Assembly (NCBI RefSeq): GCF_018614055.1
Contig: NZ_JAGGPB010000046.1
Coordinates: forward strand, 35,057-99,056
From: Streptomyces sp. ISL-98
Lineage (GTDB): Bacteria > Actinomycetota > Actinomycetes > Streptomycetales > Streptomycetaceae
Length of the DNA: 64,000 bases
Reading direction: 5' to 3'
The translations under genes and the position numbers were made by a program. This document shows positions 52,526 to 61,292 of this stretch, piece by piece. Every line of letters starts with the position of its first letter. Position 1 is the stretch's first letter. Under the pieces are notes generated by a model that was given only the letters and a program-made list of their open reading frames with translations, was not told the DNA's origin and made no database searches.

Positions 52526-52545
52526 TTTCAACAAAGTGTTGACGT
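52526..52545 (+). promoter_or_regulatory. uraD-operon promoter motif shared with catalase
   Basis: TTTCAACAAAGTGTTGACGT, 60-80 bp before the uraD start. It is a near-copy of the catalase promoter motif (49,805-49,824, opposite strand). Contains CAACA-AAG-TGTTG and a possible -35 TTGACG. Confidence 0.75.
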
Positions 52546-52605
52546 GATGTTGTTCAGGGCGTTAGCTATGCGCAGCCCGTCCAGCACAAGGCCACGGAGG
52601 CTCCC

Positions 52606-53115
52606 GTGACTTCAGGTTCGACGCCGGGCCTAGCCCGGTTCAACGCCTCGGCAGACAGCGAGGCCTCCGCCACGCTCCACGAGGTGTGTGCCAGTCCGGC
52701 GTGGGGAAGCAAGCTGCTCGCCCAGCGCCCGTACGCCACCGCAGAAGCCCTCTTCCTCGCCAGTGACGCCGCCACGGCCGAGCTGACTACGAAGGATCTC
52801 TCCGACGCGATGGCGGGGCACCCGCCGATCGGCCGGCCGAAGCCCGGCGACCCGACCTCCTCCCGCGAGCAGCAGGGGATGGCCGGAGCGTCCGAGGAAC
52901 TCAAGGTCGAGATGCTCGAACTGAACCTGGCGTACCAGGATAAATTCGGACATATCTTTCTGATCTGTGCCACCGGCGCGACCGGTGAGCAGATGCGCGA
53001 CGCGATGCGAGAGCGGATCGGGAACTCGCCCGAGCAGGAGCGGGCCATCGTCCGCACCGAGCTGGGCAAGATCAACCGCATCCGGCTCGCACGCCTCGTA
53101 GAAGAAGGAGAGTGA
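52606..53115 (+). CDS. uraD: 2-oxo-4-hydroxy-4-carboxy-5-ureidoimidazoline (OHCU) decarboxylase
   Basis: 169 residues, GTG start with GGAGG upstream. Catalyses the third step from urate, giving S-allantoin. The catalytic His is H72 in MAGHPPIG and the conserved SREQQGM contains E88; the helix FGHIFLICATGATGEQM is family-typical. First gene of a uraD-uraH-uricase operon (8 bp to the next start). Confidence 0.94.
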   Translation: MTSGSTPGLARFNASADSEASATLHEVCASPAWGSKLLAQRPYATAEALFLASDAATAELTTKDLSDAMAGHPPIGRPKPGDPTSSREQQGMAGASEELKVEMLELNLAYQDKFGHIFLICATGATGEQMRDAMRERIGNSPEQERAIVRTELGKINRIRLARLVEEGE

Positions 53116-53123
53116 CCCGCGCC

Positions 53124-53528
53124 ATGAGCACGGAAACCACCGCTTCGGTGTCCACGCACATCCTGGACACCAGCATCGGCCGCCCCGCCGAGGGTGTCGC
53201 CATCTCGCTGACTGCCCGCAGCGGCAGTGCGGCCGAGTGGGTGGCGCTCGGCGGGTCGAAGACCGACGCGGACGGGCGCTGCAAAGACCTGCCGGCTCTG
53301 CCGGAGGGCACCACCCACGTACGTCTCGACTTCGAGACCGAGGCGTACTTCCTGAGTAAGCACAACGACAACAAGCAAGCCGAGGCACAGCAGGACGCCC
53401 CCCGCGTAAGGGACAGCGGCGCGTTCTTCCCGGAGGTGGCGATCACATTCGCCGTCGTACCGGGCGAACACTTCCACGTACCGCTGCTGCTCAACCCGTT
53501 CGGCTACTCCGTATACCGAGGGAGCTAG
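53124..53528 (+). CDS. uraH: 5-hydroxyisourate hydrolase (transthyretin-like)
   Basis: 134 residues, second step after uricase: hydrolysis of 5-hydroxyisourate to OHCU. Active-site His in VSTHILDTSIGRPAEG, the conserved Arg in the THVRLDFETEAYF region, and the C-terminal signature Y-R-G-S at the very end. ATG 53124 with AAGGAG upstream. Lies between uraD and uricase. Confidence 0.95.
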   Translation: MSTETTASVSTHILDTSIGRPAEGVAISLTARSGSAAEWVALGGSKTDADGRCKDLPALPEGTTHVRLDFETEAYFLSKHNDNKQAEAQQDAPRVRDSGAFFPEVAITFAVVPGEHFHVPLLLNPFGYSVYRGS

Positions 53529-53535
53529 CACCGAC

Positions 53536-54459
53536 ATGCCCACGATTCTCGGCCAGAACCAGTACGGCAAAGCAGAGAACCGCGTCGTCAAGATCACGCG
53601 GGACGGCGACACCCACCACATCAAGGACCTGAACGTCTCCGTCGCCCTCTCCGGCGACATGGACGACGTGCACTACTCCGGCTCCAACGCGAACGTCCTT
53701 CCCACGGACACCACCAAGAACACGGTGTACGCGTTCGCCAAGGAGTACGGCATCGAGTCCGCCGAGCAGTTCGGCATCCACCTCGCCCGTCACTTCGTGA
53801 CGTCGCAGGAGCCGATCAAGCGCGCCCGGATCCGTATCGAGGAGTACTCCTGGGAGCGCATCGCGACCTCGGACAACAACTCGAAGTTCATCGGCTCCGA
53901 CGAGGTGAACCACTCCTTCGCCCGCAAGGGCCAGGAGCTTCGCACCACGCAGATCACCTTCGACGGTGAGAAGTGGCAGATCATCTCCGGCCTCAAGGAC
54001 CTCACGGTCATGAACTCCACCAACTCGGAGTTCTGGGGCTACGTGAAGGACAAGTACACGACGCTCAAGGAGGCGTACGACCGCATCCTGTGCACCGATG
54101 TCTCCGCCGCCTGGCGCTACAACTGGACCAGCGACGCCGACCGGATGCCCAACTGGGAGAAGTCGTACGCGCAGGCCAAGAAGCACATCCTGCAGGCCTT
54201 CGCCGAGACGTACTCCCTCTCGCTGCAGCAGACCCTCTACCAGATGGGTTCGCGGGTCATCAACAGCCGGAGCGAGATCGACGAGATCCGCTTCTCGCTG
54301 CCGAACAACCACCACTTCCTGGTCGACCTCGAGCCCTTCGGGCTGAAGAACGACAACGAGGTCTACTTCGCCGCCGACCGCCCGTACGGCCTGATCGAGG
54401 CCACCATCCTGCGGGACGGCGTCGAGCCGCAGATCCCGGTCGACATGACCAACCTCTGA
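53536..54459 (+). CDS. Urate oxidase (uricase)
   Basis: 307-residue cofactor-free uricase of two T-fold domains, oxidising urate to 5-hydroxyisourate with release of H2O2. Catalytic K12 (YGKAENR) and T57 (LPTDTTKNTVYAFAK) are in place, as is the His in LPNNHHFLVDL; the ending lacks a peroxisomal tag, as expected. Third gene of the operon, 7 bp after uraH. Followed by a 12-bp stem-loop. Confidence 0.96.
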   Translation: MPTILGQNQYGKAENRVVKITRDGDTHHIKDLNVSVALSGDMDDVHYSGSNANVLPTDTTKNTVYAFAKEYGIESAEQFGIHLARHFVTSQEPIKRARIRIEEYSWERIATSDNNSKFIGSDEVNHSFARKGQELRTTQITFDGEKWQIISGLKDLTVMNSTNSEFWGYVKDKYTTLKEAYDRILCTDVSAAWRYNWTSDADRMPNWEKSYAQAKKHILQAFAETYSLSLQQTLYQMGSRVINSRSEIDEIRFSLPNNHHFLVDLEPFGLKNDNEVYFAADRPYGLIEATILRDGVEPQIPVDMTNL

Positions 54460-54473
54460 CACGGGCCTGAGCT

Positions 54474-54505
54474 GCGCCGCCACCGCCCTGACCCGGTGGC
54501 GGCGC
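54474..54505 (+). terminator. Stem-loop after uricase
   Basis: GCGCCGCCACCG (54,474-54,485) pairs with 54,494-54,505 over an 8-nt loop. It could attenuate read-through into the deaminase gene. Confidence 0.75.
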
Positions 54506-54524
54506 ACCAGACCGGAGGAATCCC

Positions 54525-54683
54525 ATGGCAGCTCCCCCATGCCCGCCCCCGGCATCGGCGCCGGCGCCCCGGTCGCGGTCCCGCTCAGCCTTTGCTTCAC
54601 CCATCTCGGCACCCGGAGCCACGCGGCTGCGGCACTCAAATCCCCCTAGGGTCCTGCCGTGCCCACACCACCGAGAGAAGTAG
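54525..54683 (+). CDS. Possible 52-residue leader ORF before the deaminase
   Basis: ATG 54525 has an excellent GGAGGAA 6-8 nt upstream, better than that of the deaminase itself. The frame (MAAPPCPPPASAPAPRSRS...) is Pro/Ala/Ser/Arg-rich, unlike a folded protein, and stops 8 bp before ATG 54692. Either a translated leader or a chance frame. Confidence 0.35.
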   Translation: MAAPPCPPPASAPAPRSRSRSAFASPISAPGATRLRHSNPPRVLPCPHHREK

Positions 54684-54691
54684 GACGCACC

Positions 54692-56077
54692 ATGGCAGCA
54701 ACGGCAGCCGCGCGCACCATCATCGAGAACTGTGCCATCGCCACCGTCGACGCCAACGACACCGAGTACGCCTCGGGCTACGTCGTGGTCGCCGGAAACC
54801 GCATCGAGTCGATCGGCGCGGGCAAGGCCCCGGAGGGCCTGGCCAACGTCGTACGCCGCATCGACGGCACGGGTCATCTGGTCACGCCCGGCCTGGTCAA
54901 CACCCACCACCACTTCTACCAGTGGATCACCCGCGGTCTCGCCACCGACCACAACCTCTTCAACTGGCTGGTCGCGCTGTACCCGACCTGGGCGCGCATC
55001 GACGAGCCCATGGTCACGGCAGCCGCGCAGGGTTCGCTGGCGATGATGGCCCGCGGCGGTGTCACCACCGCGATGGACCACCACTACGTCTTCCCGCAGG
55101 GCTCGGGCGACCTGTCCAGCGCCATCATCGGCGCCGCCTCGGACATGGGCGTACGCTTCACGCTCGCCCGCGGCTCCATGGACCGCAGCGTCAAGGACGG
55201 CGGCCTGCCGCCGGACTTCGCCGTCGAGACCCTCGAAGGCGCGCTCGCCGGCACCGAGGCGACCGTCGACCAGCACCACGATGCGTCGTTCGACGCGATG
55301 ACGCAGGTCGCGGTCGCGCCCTGCTCGCCCTTCTCCGTCTCCACCGAGCTGCTCAAGCAGGGCGCCGAGCTGGCCCGCCGCAAGGGCGTACGCCTGCACA
55401 CGCACGGCAGCGAGACGGTCGAGGAGGAGCAGTTCTGCAAGGAACTGTTCGGCATGGGCCCGACCGACTACTTCGAGTCGACCGGCTGGCTCGGCAGCGA
55501 CGTGTGGATGGCCCACTGCGTCCACATGAACGACTCCGACATCGCCGCCTTCGCCCGTACGGGCACGGGCGTGGCCCACTGTCCGTCCTCCAACGCCCGC
55601 CTCGCCGCAGGCATCGCCCGCGTCCCGGACATGCTCGCCGCCGGCGTCCCGGTCGGCCTGGGCGTCGACGGTACGGCGTCCAACGAGTCGGGCGAGCTGC
55701 ACACCGAGCTGCGCAACGCGCTGCTGATCAACCGGCTCGGCGCGCACCGCGAGGCGGCGCTCAACGCCCGCCAGGCGCTGCGCCTGGGAACGTACGGTGG
55801 CGCCCAGGTGCTCGGCCGCGCGGACCAGATCGGCTCGCTGGAGGCCGGCAAGCTCGCCGACCTGGTGATGTGGAAGATCGACGGACTCGGCCACTCCACC
55901 ATCGCCGACCCGGTCACCGCGATCGTCTTCGGCGCCGCGGCCCCGGTCACCCTGTCGCTCGTCAACGGCAAGCCCGTCGTCGAGGACAACCACCTGATCA
56001 CGGTGGACGAGGACGCCATCGCCCGCAGCGCGCGGGCCGAGGCGCAGCGACTCGCGCGGATCGTCGCGCAGGGCTGA
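54692..56077 (+). CDS. 8-oxoguanine deaminase-like amidohydrolase
   Basis: 461-residue metal-dependent deaminase of the cytosine deaminase/TrzA-AtzB-like subgroup. Metal motif PGLVNTHHHFYQ, then RLHTHGSETVEEE, HCVHMNDSD and GLGVDGTASNES (final Asp). Closest described type is 8-oxoguanine deaminase, which yields urate, fitting its place beside uricase. ATG 54692 taken in preference to the longer GTG frame at 54659. Preceded by a possible leader ORF. Confidence 0.85.
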   Translation: MAATAAARTIIENCAIATVDANDTEYASGYVVVAGNRIESIGAGKAPEGLANVVRRIDGTGHLVTPGLVNTHHHFYQWITRGLATDHNLFNWLVALYPTWARIDEPMVTAAAQGSLAMMARGGVTTAMDHHYVFPQGSGDLSSAIIGAASDMGVRFTLARGSMDRSVKDGGLPPDFAVETLEGALAGTEATVDQHHDASFDAMTQVAVAPCSPFSVSTELLKQGAELARRKGVRLHTHGSETVEEEQFCKELFGMGPTDYFESTGWLGSDVWMAHCVHMNDSDIAAFARTGTGVAHCPSSNARLAAGIARVPDMLAAGVPVGLGVDGTASNESGELHTELRNALLINRLGAHREAALNARQALRLGTYGGAQVLGRADQIGSLEAGKLADLVMWKIDGLGHSTIADPVTAIVFGAAAPVTLSLVNGKPVVEDNHLITVDEDAIARSARAEAQRLARIVAQG

Positions 56078-56368
56078 TGTCCCCCGAAGAGTCCGGCTGA
56101 GGGGGACGGCCCTCAGCCGGCGGCCGTGAACCCGAGCGGGGTCCACGGCAGCTGTGCCCGGGAGCGCGCGCCCCAAGTGCCCGCGCTCCCGGGGACGGTG
56201 ATCACCCCCCGGTCACCGTCCCTCGGTACGTCAAATTGGTACGTCTGTTGGTACGCGCCGCACCCCCCACGCGTCACGTATGTCTGCACCACCTGCTCCA
56301 CGCACCACTCCGCACCACCTCCAAGACACCCACGTCCCCAAGGCGTGTAACCGACCGGAGGAACCGCT

Positions 56369-57817
56369 GTGGCCGCCAAGCCCAGGTTTCGCAAAGATGC
56401 AGCCGCCGAATCCGCCCCCCGGACCGATGACCGGGCCGATCCCCATCCGGTCGACGAGAAACTTCCGCCCGGCAAGATGTTCACCAGCGGCCTCCAGCAT
56501 GTGGCCGCGATGTACGCGGGCGTGGTGGCTCCGCCCATGATCGTGGGGCCCGCCGTGGGCCTGGACGTCAAGGAAACGGCCTTCCTCATGGGGGCCAGCC
56601 TCTTCACCGCAGGCATCGCCACCCTCCTCCAGACCCTCGGGTTCTGGAAGATCGGTGCCAAGCTCCCCTTCGTCAACGGCGTCTCGTTCGCCGGAGTGAC
56701 CCCGATGATCGCCATCGGCAAGGGCGAGGGCGACAACGCGATACCGATCATCTTCGGAGCGATCATCGTCGCCGGCCTGCTCGGTTTCATCGCGGCCCCC
56801 TACTTCGGCAAACTGGTCCGCTTCTTCCCGCCCGTCGTCACCGGCACCGTCATCACCCTGATCGGTGTCTCCCTGCTCCCCGTCGCCTTCAACTGGTCCC
56901 AGGGCGGCAATCCCCAGGCCGACGACTACGGCTCGATGACCAATATCGGCATGGCCGCCCTGACCTTGGTGATCGTCCTCGCGCTGCGCAAGCTGCTGCG
57001 CGGCTTCCTCCAGCAGATCGCGATCCTCCTCGGGCTGGTGGCGGGCACACTCGTCGCCATCCCGGTGGGCATCACGAACTTCGACGCCATCAAGAACGCC
57101 GACCTGGTGGGCTTCCCGACGCCGTTCCACTTCGGCGCCCCGCAGTTCGAGATCGCCGCGATCATCTCCATGTGCATCGTGATGCTGGTCTGCATGACCG
57201 AGTCGACGGCCGACATGCTCGCCCTCGGCAAGATCGTCGGCCGCCCGGCGGACGAGAAGACCATCGAGGGCGGACTGCGCGCCGACACCCTCGGCAGCGC
57301 CATCAGCCCGCTCTTCAACGGCTTCATGTGCAGCGCCTTCGCACAGAACATCGGCCTGGTCGCGATGACGAAGGTCCGCAGCCGGTTCGTCGTCGCCGCG
57401 GGCGGCGGCATCCTGATCCTGCTGGGCCTGTGCCCGGTGCTCGCCTCCGTCATTGCCCTCGTCCCGCTGCCGGTACTCGGCGGCGCGGGCATCGTGCTCT
57501 TCGGATCGGTCGCCGCGAGCGGCATCCAGACGCTGGCCACGGCCGCGCTGGAGAAGGGCGAGAACGCGCTGATCGTGGCGGCCTCGGTGGGCATCGGCCT
57601 CATCCCGATCGCCGCGCCGCAGTTCTACCACGCGTTCCCCGAGGACCTGCTCGTGGTGCTCGACTCGGGCATCAGCACCGGGTGCGTGGTGGCCATCGTC
57701 CTCAACCTGGCCTTCAACCACCTGGGCAAGAAGGGCAGTCGGGACGATGACGCGGCCGCGGCCGCGGACGCGGCTCATCCCGAGATCCCGGACCAGGTCC
57801 CGGCAAGCGCTCACTGA
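56369..57817 (+). CDS. NCS2-family urate/xanthine permease
   Basis: 482 residues, GTG with GGAGGAA upstream, about 13-14 hydrophobic segments. NCS2 signatures are FTSGLQHVAAMYAGVVAPP (H in the first segment), TESTADMLALGKIVGRP and the family motif QNIGLVAMTKVRSR. Charged tails lie on both ends. Purine substrate (urate or xanthine) is inferred from the uricase and deaminase neighbours. The 291 bp before it hold its promoter region; no operator recognised. Confidence 0.92.
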   Translation: MAAKPRFRKDAAAESAPRTDDRADPHPVDEKLPPGKMFTSGLQHVAAMYAGVVAPPMIVGPAVGLDVKETAFLMGASLFTAGIATLLQTLGFWKIGAKLPFVNGVSFAGVTPMIAIGKGEGDNAIPIIFGAIIVAGLLGFIAAPYFGKLVRFFPPVVTGTVITLIGVSLLPVAFNWSQGGNPQADDYGSMTNIGMAALTLVIVLALRKLLRGFLQQIAILLGLVAGTLVAIPVGITNFDAIKNADLVGFPTPFHFGAPQFEIAAIISMCIVMLVCMTESTADMLALGKIVGRPADEKTIEGGLRADTLGSAISPLFNGFMCSAFAQNIGLVAMTKVRSRFVVAAGGGILILLGLCPVLASVIALVPLPVLGGAGIVLFGSVAASGIQTLATAALEKGENALIVAASVGIGLIPIAAPQFYHAFPEDLLVVLDSGISTGCVVAIVLNLAFNHLGKKGSRDDDAAAAADAAHPEIPDQVPASAH

Positions 57818-57827
57818 TACGACGACA

Positions 57828-57867
57828 TGTGGCGCGTACGGCACTGAAAGGTGCCGTACGCGCCACA
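57828..57867. terminator. Bidirectional 16-bp stem-loop
   Basis: TGTGGCGCGTACGGCA (57,828-57,843) and exact complement at 57,852-57,867, 8-nt loop, between convergent genes. Confidence 0.88.
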
Positions 57868-57874
57868 GCCCGTT

Positions 57875-58975
57875 TCAGCCGAGCAGTTCCGCACTGCCCG
57901 CCGGCTCGCGCCGCGGCTGCCCGTTGATCCGGTGCCGCTCGATGGAGGAGCGCCGGTAGACCTCCTCGCGTACGCGCTGGATCTCGCCGATGGGCCGGTG
58001 GTCCTCACGCGTGCGCCAGGGAGTGATCGACGTACCGTCGGCGGCGGTCAGGTTCTCCTCGCCGCCGACGTTCTGCCGGGGGATATCGATCCGGGCGACC
58101 GTCACCCACGGCGACAGCTGCTCCGGCCACTCCACCGAGGTGTTGTCCACCGGCATCCGCGCCAGGTCGGTGTTGAGCTGCACCTGCAGCTCGAAGGCAT
58201 GGTCGCGCTCGGCCGCCTCCGCCACGAGCGTGTTCCTGAAGGCCTCGCCGTCGGTGCTCACGTCGACCGTCAGGTGCGTGACGGGGGACGTGGGCACGGT
58301 TCGCACCTTGGCGATGTGCTCGCCGTAGCGGAAGGCTCCCATGCTGTTGTACGTGTACGAGAGCAGGTTCTGCCGCGGGACCTGCGTGAACGACAGCATG
58401 GCCAGCAGCTCGTCCCACAACCACTCGTCCGCGGTCTCCAACGTCCCGCGCCGGGTGAGGAATTCGCCCATCCACGACTTTCGCCGCGCGGGGTTCACCA
58501 GGGCGTCCGGCAGCTCGGCGAAGAGCTCCTCGATGATCATGTAGTCGTATGCGGTGTTGGCGAAGAAGACCTTGTTGTTGATCAGGTTCAGATCGAAGGT
58601 TGTCGCCTCGGCCTCGTCCGTCAGCAGGGAGGCGCCGGGCACGCCGAACATCTTGATCCCCATGCCGCAGGCCGCGCCGAGCAGCGAGTCCGCGCGCAGA
58701 TGTCCGAGCCCGTTGGAGTAGCGCACCACGGCGTCGTACGCGCCGGGCTCGGCGAAGATGCCCTGGGCGTAGGGCTTCGGGATTTCACCGACGGTGACTG
58801 ATGCCTTCATGAGCCCGTACGTCTTGCCGTGCGCGGTCCTGACCGAGCGGCCCACGCCCTGCCGCTCGACCGACTCGCGGGTGCGGCGCCCCACATTGCG
58901 TACGACCTCGTCCAGCTCTTCCTGGTAGGTGGGTCGTTCCACCGGGGCGTACGCCTCGTACCTGACGAATTCCAT
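57875..58975 (-). CDS. Catalase-fold (catalase family) protein
   Basis: 366 residues from ATG 58975 (MEFVRYEAYAPVERPTYQEE), shorter than true catalases. It has catalase-superfamily traits: RTAHGKTYGLMKASVTVGE, YDAVVRYSNGLGHLRADS, GMGIKMFGVPG, and LNLINNKVFF. It resembles small catalase-like hydroperoxidases. Lies 117 bp downstream of an OhrR-like MarR gene on the same strand, with an OhrR-type palindrome in between, so organic peroxides may be the inducer or substrate. Confidence 0.85.
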   Translation of the reverse strand: MEFVRYEAYAPVERPTYQEELDEVVRNVGRRTRESVERQGVGRSVRTAHGKTYGLMKASVTVGEIPKPYAQGIFAEPGAYDAVVRYSNGLGHLRADSLLGAACGMGIKMFGVPGASLLTDEAEATTFDLNLINNKVFFANTAYDYMIIEELFAELPDALVNPARRKSWMGEFLTRRGTLETADEWLWDELLAMLSFTQVPRQNLLSYTYNSMGAFRYGEHIAKVRTVPTSPVTHLTVDVSTDGEAFRNTLVAEAAERDHAFELQVQLNTDLARMPVDNTSVEWPEQLSPWVTVARIDIPRQNVGGEENLTAADGTSITPWRTREDHRPIGEIQRVREEVYRRSSIERHRINGQPRREPAGSAELLG

Positions 58976-59024
58976 GCCGGGCTCTCCTTGCCTTGCGGGA
59001 CGCTGTCCTGAAAGAAAGATAGCC

Positions 59025-59041
59025 TGCAATTCAATTGCGCA
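59025..59041. promoter_or_regulatory. OhrR-like operator
   Basis: TGCAATTCAATTGCGCA: near-perfect palindrome TGCAATT-C-AATTGCG in an AT-rich island between the regulator gene and the catalase-fold gene. Similar to known OhrR boxes with CAATT half-sites. Confidence 0.65.
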
Positions 59042-59092
59042 CGATTTAAATGGGCGTGATGGTTGCCACTCGAGTGAACCCGGTGGCCCGGC

Positions 59093-59536
59093 TCAGCTCA
59101 GCCGGTCGGTCAACTCCCGCAGTCGGTCGCGGAGTTCGTCCGCCTCTTCGGCGGTCATGCCGTACGCCCGGCCCATGGCGCCCGGCACCTGCGCGGCGCT
59201 CGTGCGCAGTGCCTCGCCCTGCTCCGTCGCGGCCACGGTGATCGTCCGCTCGTCACCGGCCTGGCGTTCCCTCCGTACGAGGCCCGCCGTCTCCAGCCGC
59301 TTCACGAGCGGCGACAGCGTTCCGTAGTCCATCCCCAGTGCGGCGCCCAGCTCCTTCATGGGGAGCTCGCCGCGCTGCCAGACGGCCAGCATCGTCAGGT
59401 ACTGCGGGTAGGTCAGCCCCAGTTCGGCCAGCACCGGCCGGTAGGCGGCGGTCACGGCGCGCGAGGCGGAGTACAGCGCGAAGCAGAGCTGGTCGTCGAG
59501 TGCCAGGGAACCCGCCGGGGGGTCGATCTCGTTCAT
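59093..59536 (-). CDS. MarR-family regulator, OhrR-like
   Basis: 147 residues. Winged HTH (MKELGAALGMDYGTLSPLVKRLETAGLVRRERQAGDERTI, shown in parts) and the OhrR N-terminal signature LDDQLCFALYSASRAV with peroxide-sensing C18 and Tyr residues in AAYRP and YPQY. Expected to repress the downstream catalase-fold gene and itself through the CAATT palindrome, releasing on organic hydroperoxide. Confidence 0.88.
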   Translation of the reverse strand: MNEIDPPAGSLALDDQLCFALYSASRAVTAAYRPVLAELGLTYPQYLTMLAVWQRGELPMKELGAALGMDYGTLSPLVKRLETAGLVRRERQAGDERTITVAATEQGEALRTSAAQVPGAMGRAYGMTAEEADELRDRLRELTDRLS

Positions 59537-59591
59537 GGCCCCATTGTCCGCTGGTGCGCCGGCCCCGGCGGCTCTGCTCGGCCGATCCCGG

Positions 59592-60401
59592 TCAGTCGAT
59601 GAGGTACTCGTCGCCGTACACCTTCCAGCGCAGCGGCGTACGGAGGTCGAGCCTGCCCTCGCGGAGGAAGACCCGCTGGGCCGTTTCGATGCGGCTGGTG
59701 TCCGAGTGGGACGGCTCCCAGCGGATGGCCGCCACCCGGGCGTCGAGGAACGCCCCCAGATACACCTTCTCGTCGCCGCCGCGAGACGGCGGCTCGGCGT
59801 TCTCCATCGCTTTGCGGCGCATCGTACGGAAGCCGACGTTTCCTTCGGCGTCGCCGAGGCCGTGCATCACATAGGCGTCGAAGTAGATGAACTGGCCCAA
59901 GGCGCCGAGCCCGTCCTCCTTGGCCTGGGCGACCGCCGGATCGAAGTAGACCCGGTCCCGCTCCGCGTCCTGCGCCGTGCGGAACGCCGGATCCCCGGCG
60001 GCTCGCGCCCACGCCTCGGTGAACGGCCGCCCCAGCCCCTCGTGCGAATCGCTGCCCTTCACCGCGCGCAGGGCCGGAATGAAAGCCTCCAGTGGATTGC
60101 CGGGCTCGGCCTCCGCATAGCGCTGGACGACTTTCAGCATGTCGCCGCAGCCCGAGCAGAAGCCCATGATTCCGCCGGTGTAGCCACGGCCGTCGCCGAT
60201 GTCCTCGATGTACTTGTACTGCGCCTTCCAGTCCAGCGAGGAGTTCTCGGCGCTGGAGACCAGCTGCATGGCGATGTCCTTCATCGCCGGATCGTCCAGC
60301 CCGCCGGCCGTGGCGCGAGGCTTTCCGTCGCCGGTGGGGACCGTACAGGCACAGAGGAGGAGGGCGAGCAGTGCGAGCAGGAGGCGGGTGGTCGGCTTCA
60401 C
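59592..60401 (-). CDS. csn: GH46 chitosanase, lipoprotein form
   Basis: 269 residues. Endo-chitosanase: catalytic E52 (SSAENSSLDWKAQYKYIED) and D70 (GDGRGYTGG), separated by 18 residues as E22/D40 in the N174 enzyme. Further family stretches are FIPALRAVKGSDSHEGLG, DRVYFDPAVAQAKEDGLGALGQF and YLGAFLDAR. The signal peptide ends L-C-A-C19, a lipobox, so unlike most secreted relatives it may be membrane-anchored. G-F-C-S-G-C-G has an extra Cys. Divergent from the alpha/beta-hydrolase. Confidence 0.93.
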   Translation of the reverse strand: MKPTTRLLLALLALLLCACTVPTGDGKPRATAGGLDDPAMKDIAMQLVSSAENSSLDWKAQYKYIEDIGDGRGYTGGIMGFCSGCGDMLKVVQRYAEAEPGNPLEAFIPALRAVKGSDSHEGLGRPFTEAWARAAGDPAFRTAQDAERDRVYFDPAVAQAKEDGLGALGQFIYFDAYVMHGLGDAEGNVGFRTMRRKAMENAEPPSRGGDEKVYLGAFLDARVAAIRWEPSHSDTSRIETAQRVFLREGRLDLRTPLRWKVYGDEYLID

Positions 60402-60472
60402 GCCGTGACCCTTTCACTGACCTGGCCCCCGTGCGGTAGGGGCGCCCCGGTCAGGGCTGTAGCGTCAGGGGC

Positions 60473-61162
60473 ATGAGTGATCACTCCGTAGTGGATGTCG
60501 GCGACGTACGGCTGGCCTATCGGGCCTGGGGCGATTCGTACGGAGCGCCGGTCGTGCTCCTGCACGGGCTCGGCTCGTCGGCGGCGAGCTGGGAGGAGGC
60601 CGGGCAGGCGCTCGGCGAGGAATGGCGGGTCTACGCGATCGACCTGCGCGGGCACGGCGAGAGCGACTGGCCCGACGAGTACTCCGTCGAGCTCATGCGG
60701 GACGACGTCCTCGGCTTCCTCGACGAGCTGGAGCTCGACCGGGTCGGCCTCGTAGGCCACGGCATCGGCGGTGTCGTCGCCCGTCTGCTGGCCCAGGAGA
60801 ACGCGGACCGCGTGGAGCGGCTCGTACTGGAGGAGACCCCGCCGCCGTTCCCTGGCGACACGGAGCCGCCTCCGGTGGTGCGCCCCGAGGAACCGCTGGA
60901 CTACGACTGGCCCGTCGTACCGGCCATCACCAGCGAGATCTCCGACCCCGACCCGGAGTGGCACGACGGCCTCGGCGAGATCGTCGCACCGACGTTGATC
61001 ATCACGGGCGGCCCGGACAGTTCGATGCCGCAGGACCGGATGCAGGACATGGCCGCACTGATCCCGGACTGCCGCCTGATCACCATTCCGGCCGGCCATT
61101 TCGTACATGAGGAGCGCCCCCGCCCGTTCGCCCAAGAGGTCAGTGAATTCTTCAGCAGCTGA
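60473..61162 (+). CDS. Alpha/beta-hydrolase fold protein lacking the nucleophile serine
   Basis: 229 residues with clear fold landmarks: oxyanion segment VVLLHGLGSSAASW, YAIDLRGHGESDWP, Asp region TLIITGGPDSSMP and His in IPAGHFVHEE. The nucleophile elbow reads G95-H-G97-I-G, where active enzymes have G-x-S-x-G, so the serine is Gly. Other triad members look kept. Probably non-hydrolytic, for example a lyase, dehalogenase-like or binding protein. Divergent from the chitosanase gene. Confidence 0.87.
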   Translation: MSDHSVVDVGDVRLAYRAWGDSYGAPVVLLHGLGSSAASWEEAGQALGEEWRVYAIDLRGHGESDWPDEYSVELMRDDVLGFLDELELDRVGLVGHGIGGVVARLLAQENADRVERLVLEETPPPFPGDTEPPPVVRPEEPLDYDWPVVPAITSEISDPDPEWHDGLGEIVAPTLIITGGPDSSMPQDRMQDMAALIPDCRLITIPAGHFVHEERPRPFAQEVSEFFSS

Positions 61163-61292
61163 TCGTCGGCGGATCTCCGGCGGATCTCCAGCTGAACTCT
61201 CAGACGATCTCCTGGGCCGTTCGGTTCATATCGCAGTAGTTCTTGCCGGGCGCGGCCATGCGTGACATACAGGTCTGGACCAATATCCCCGG

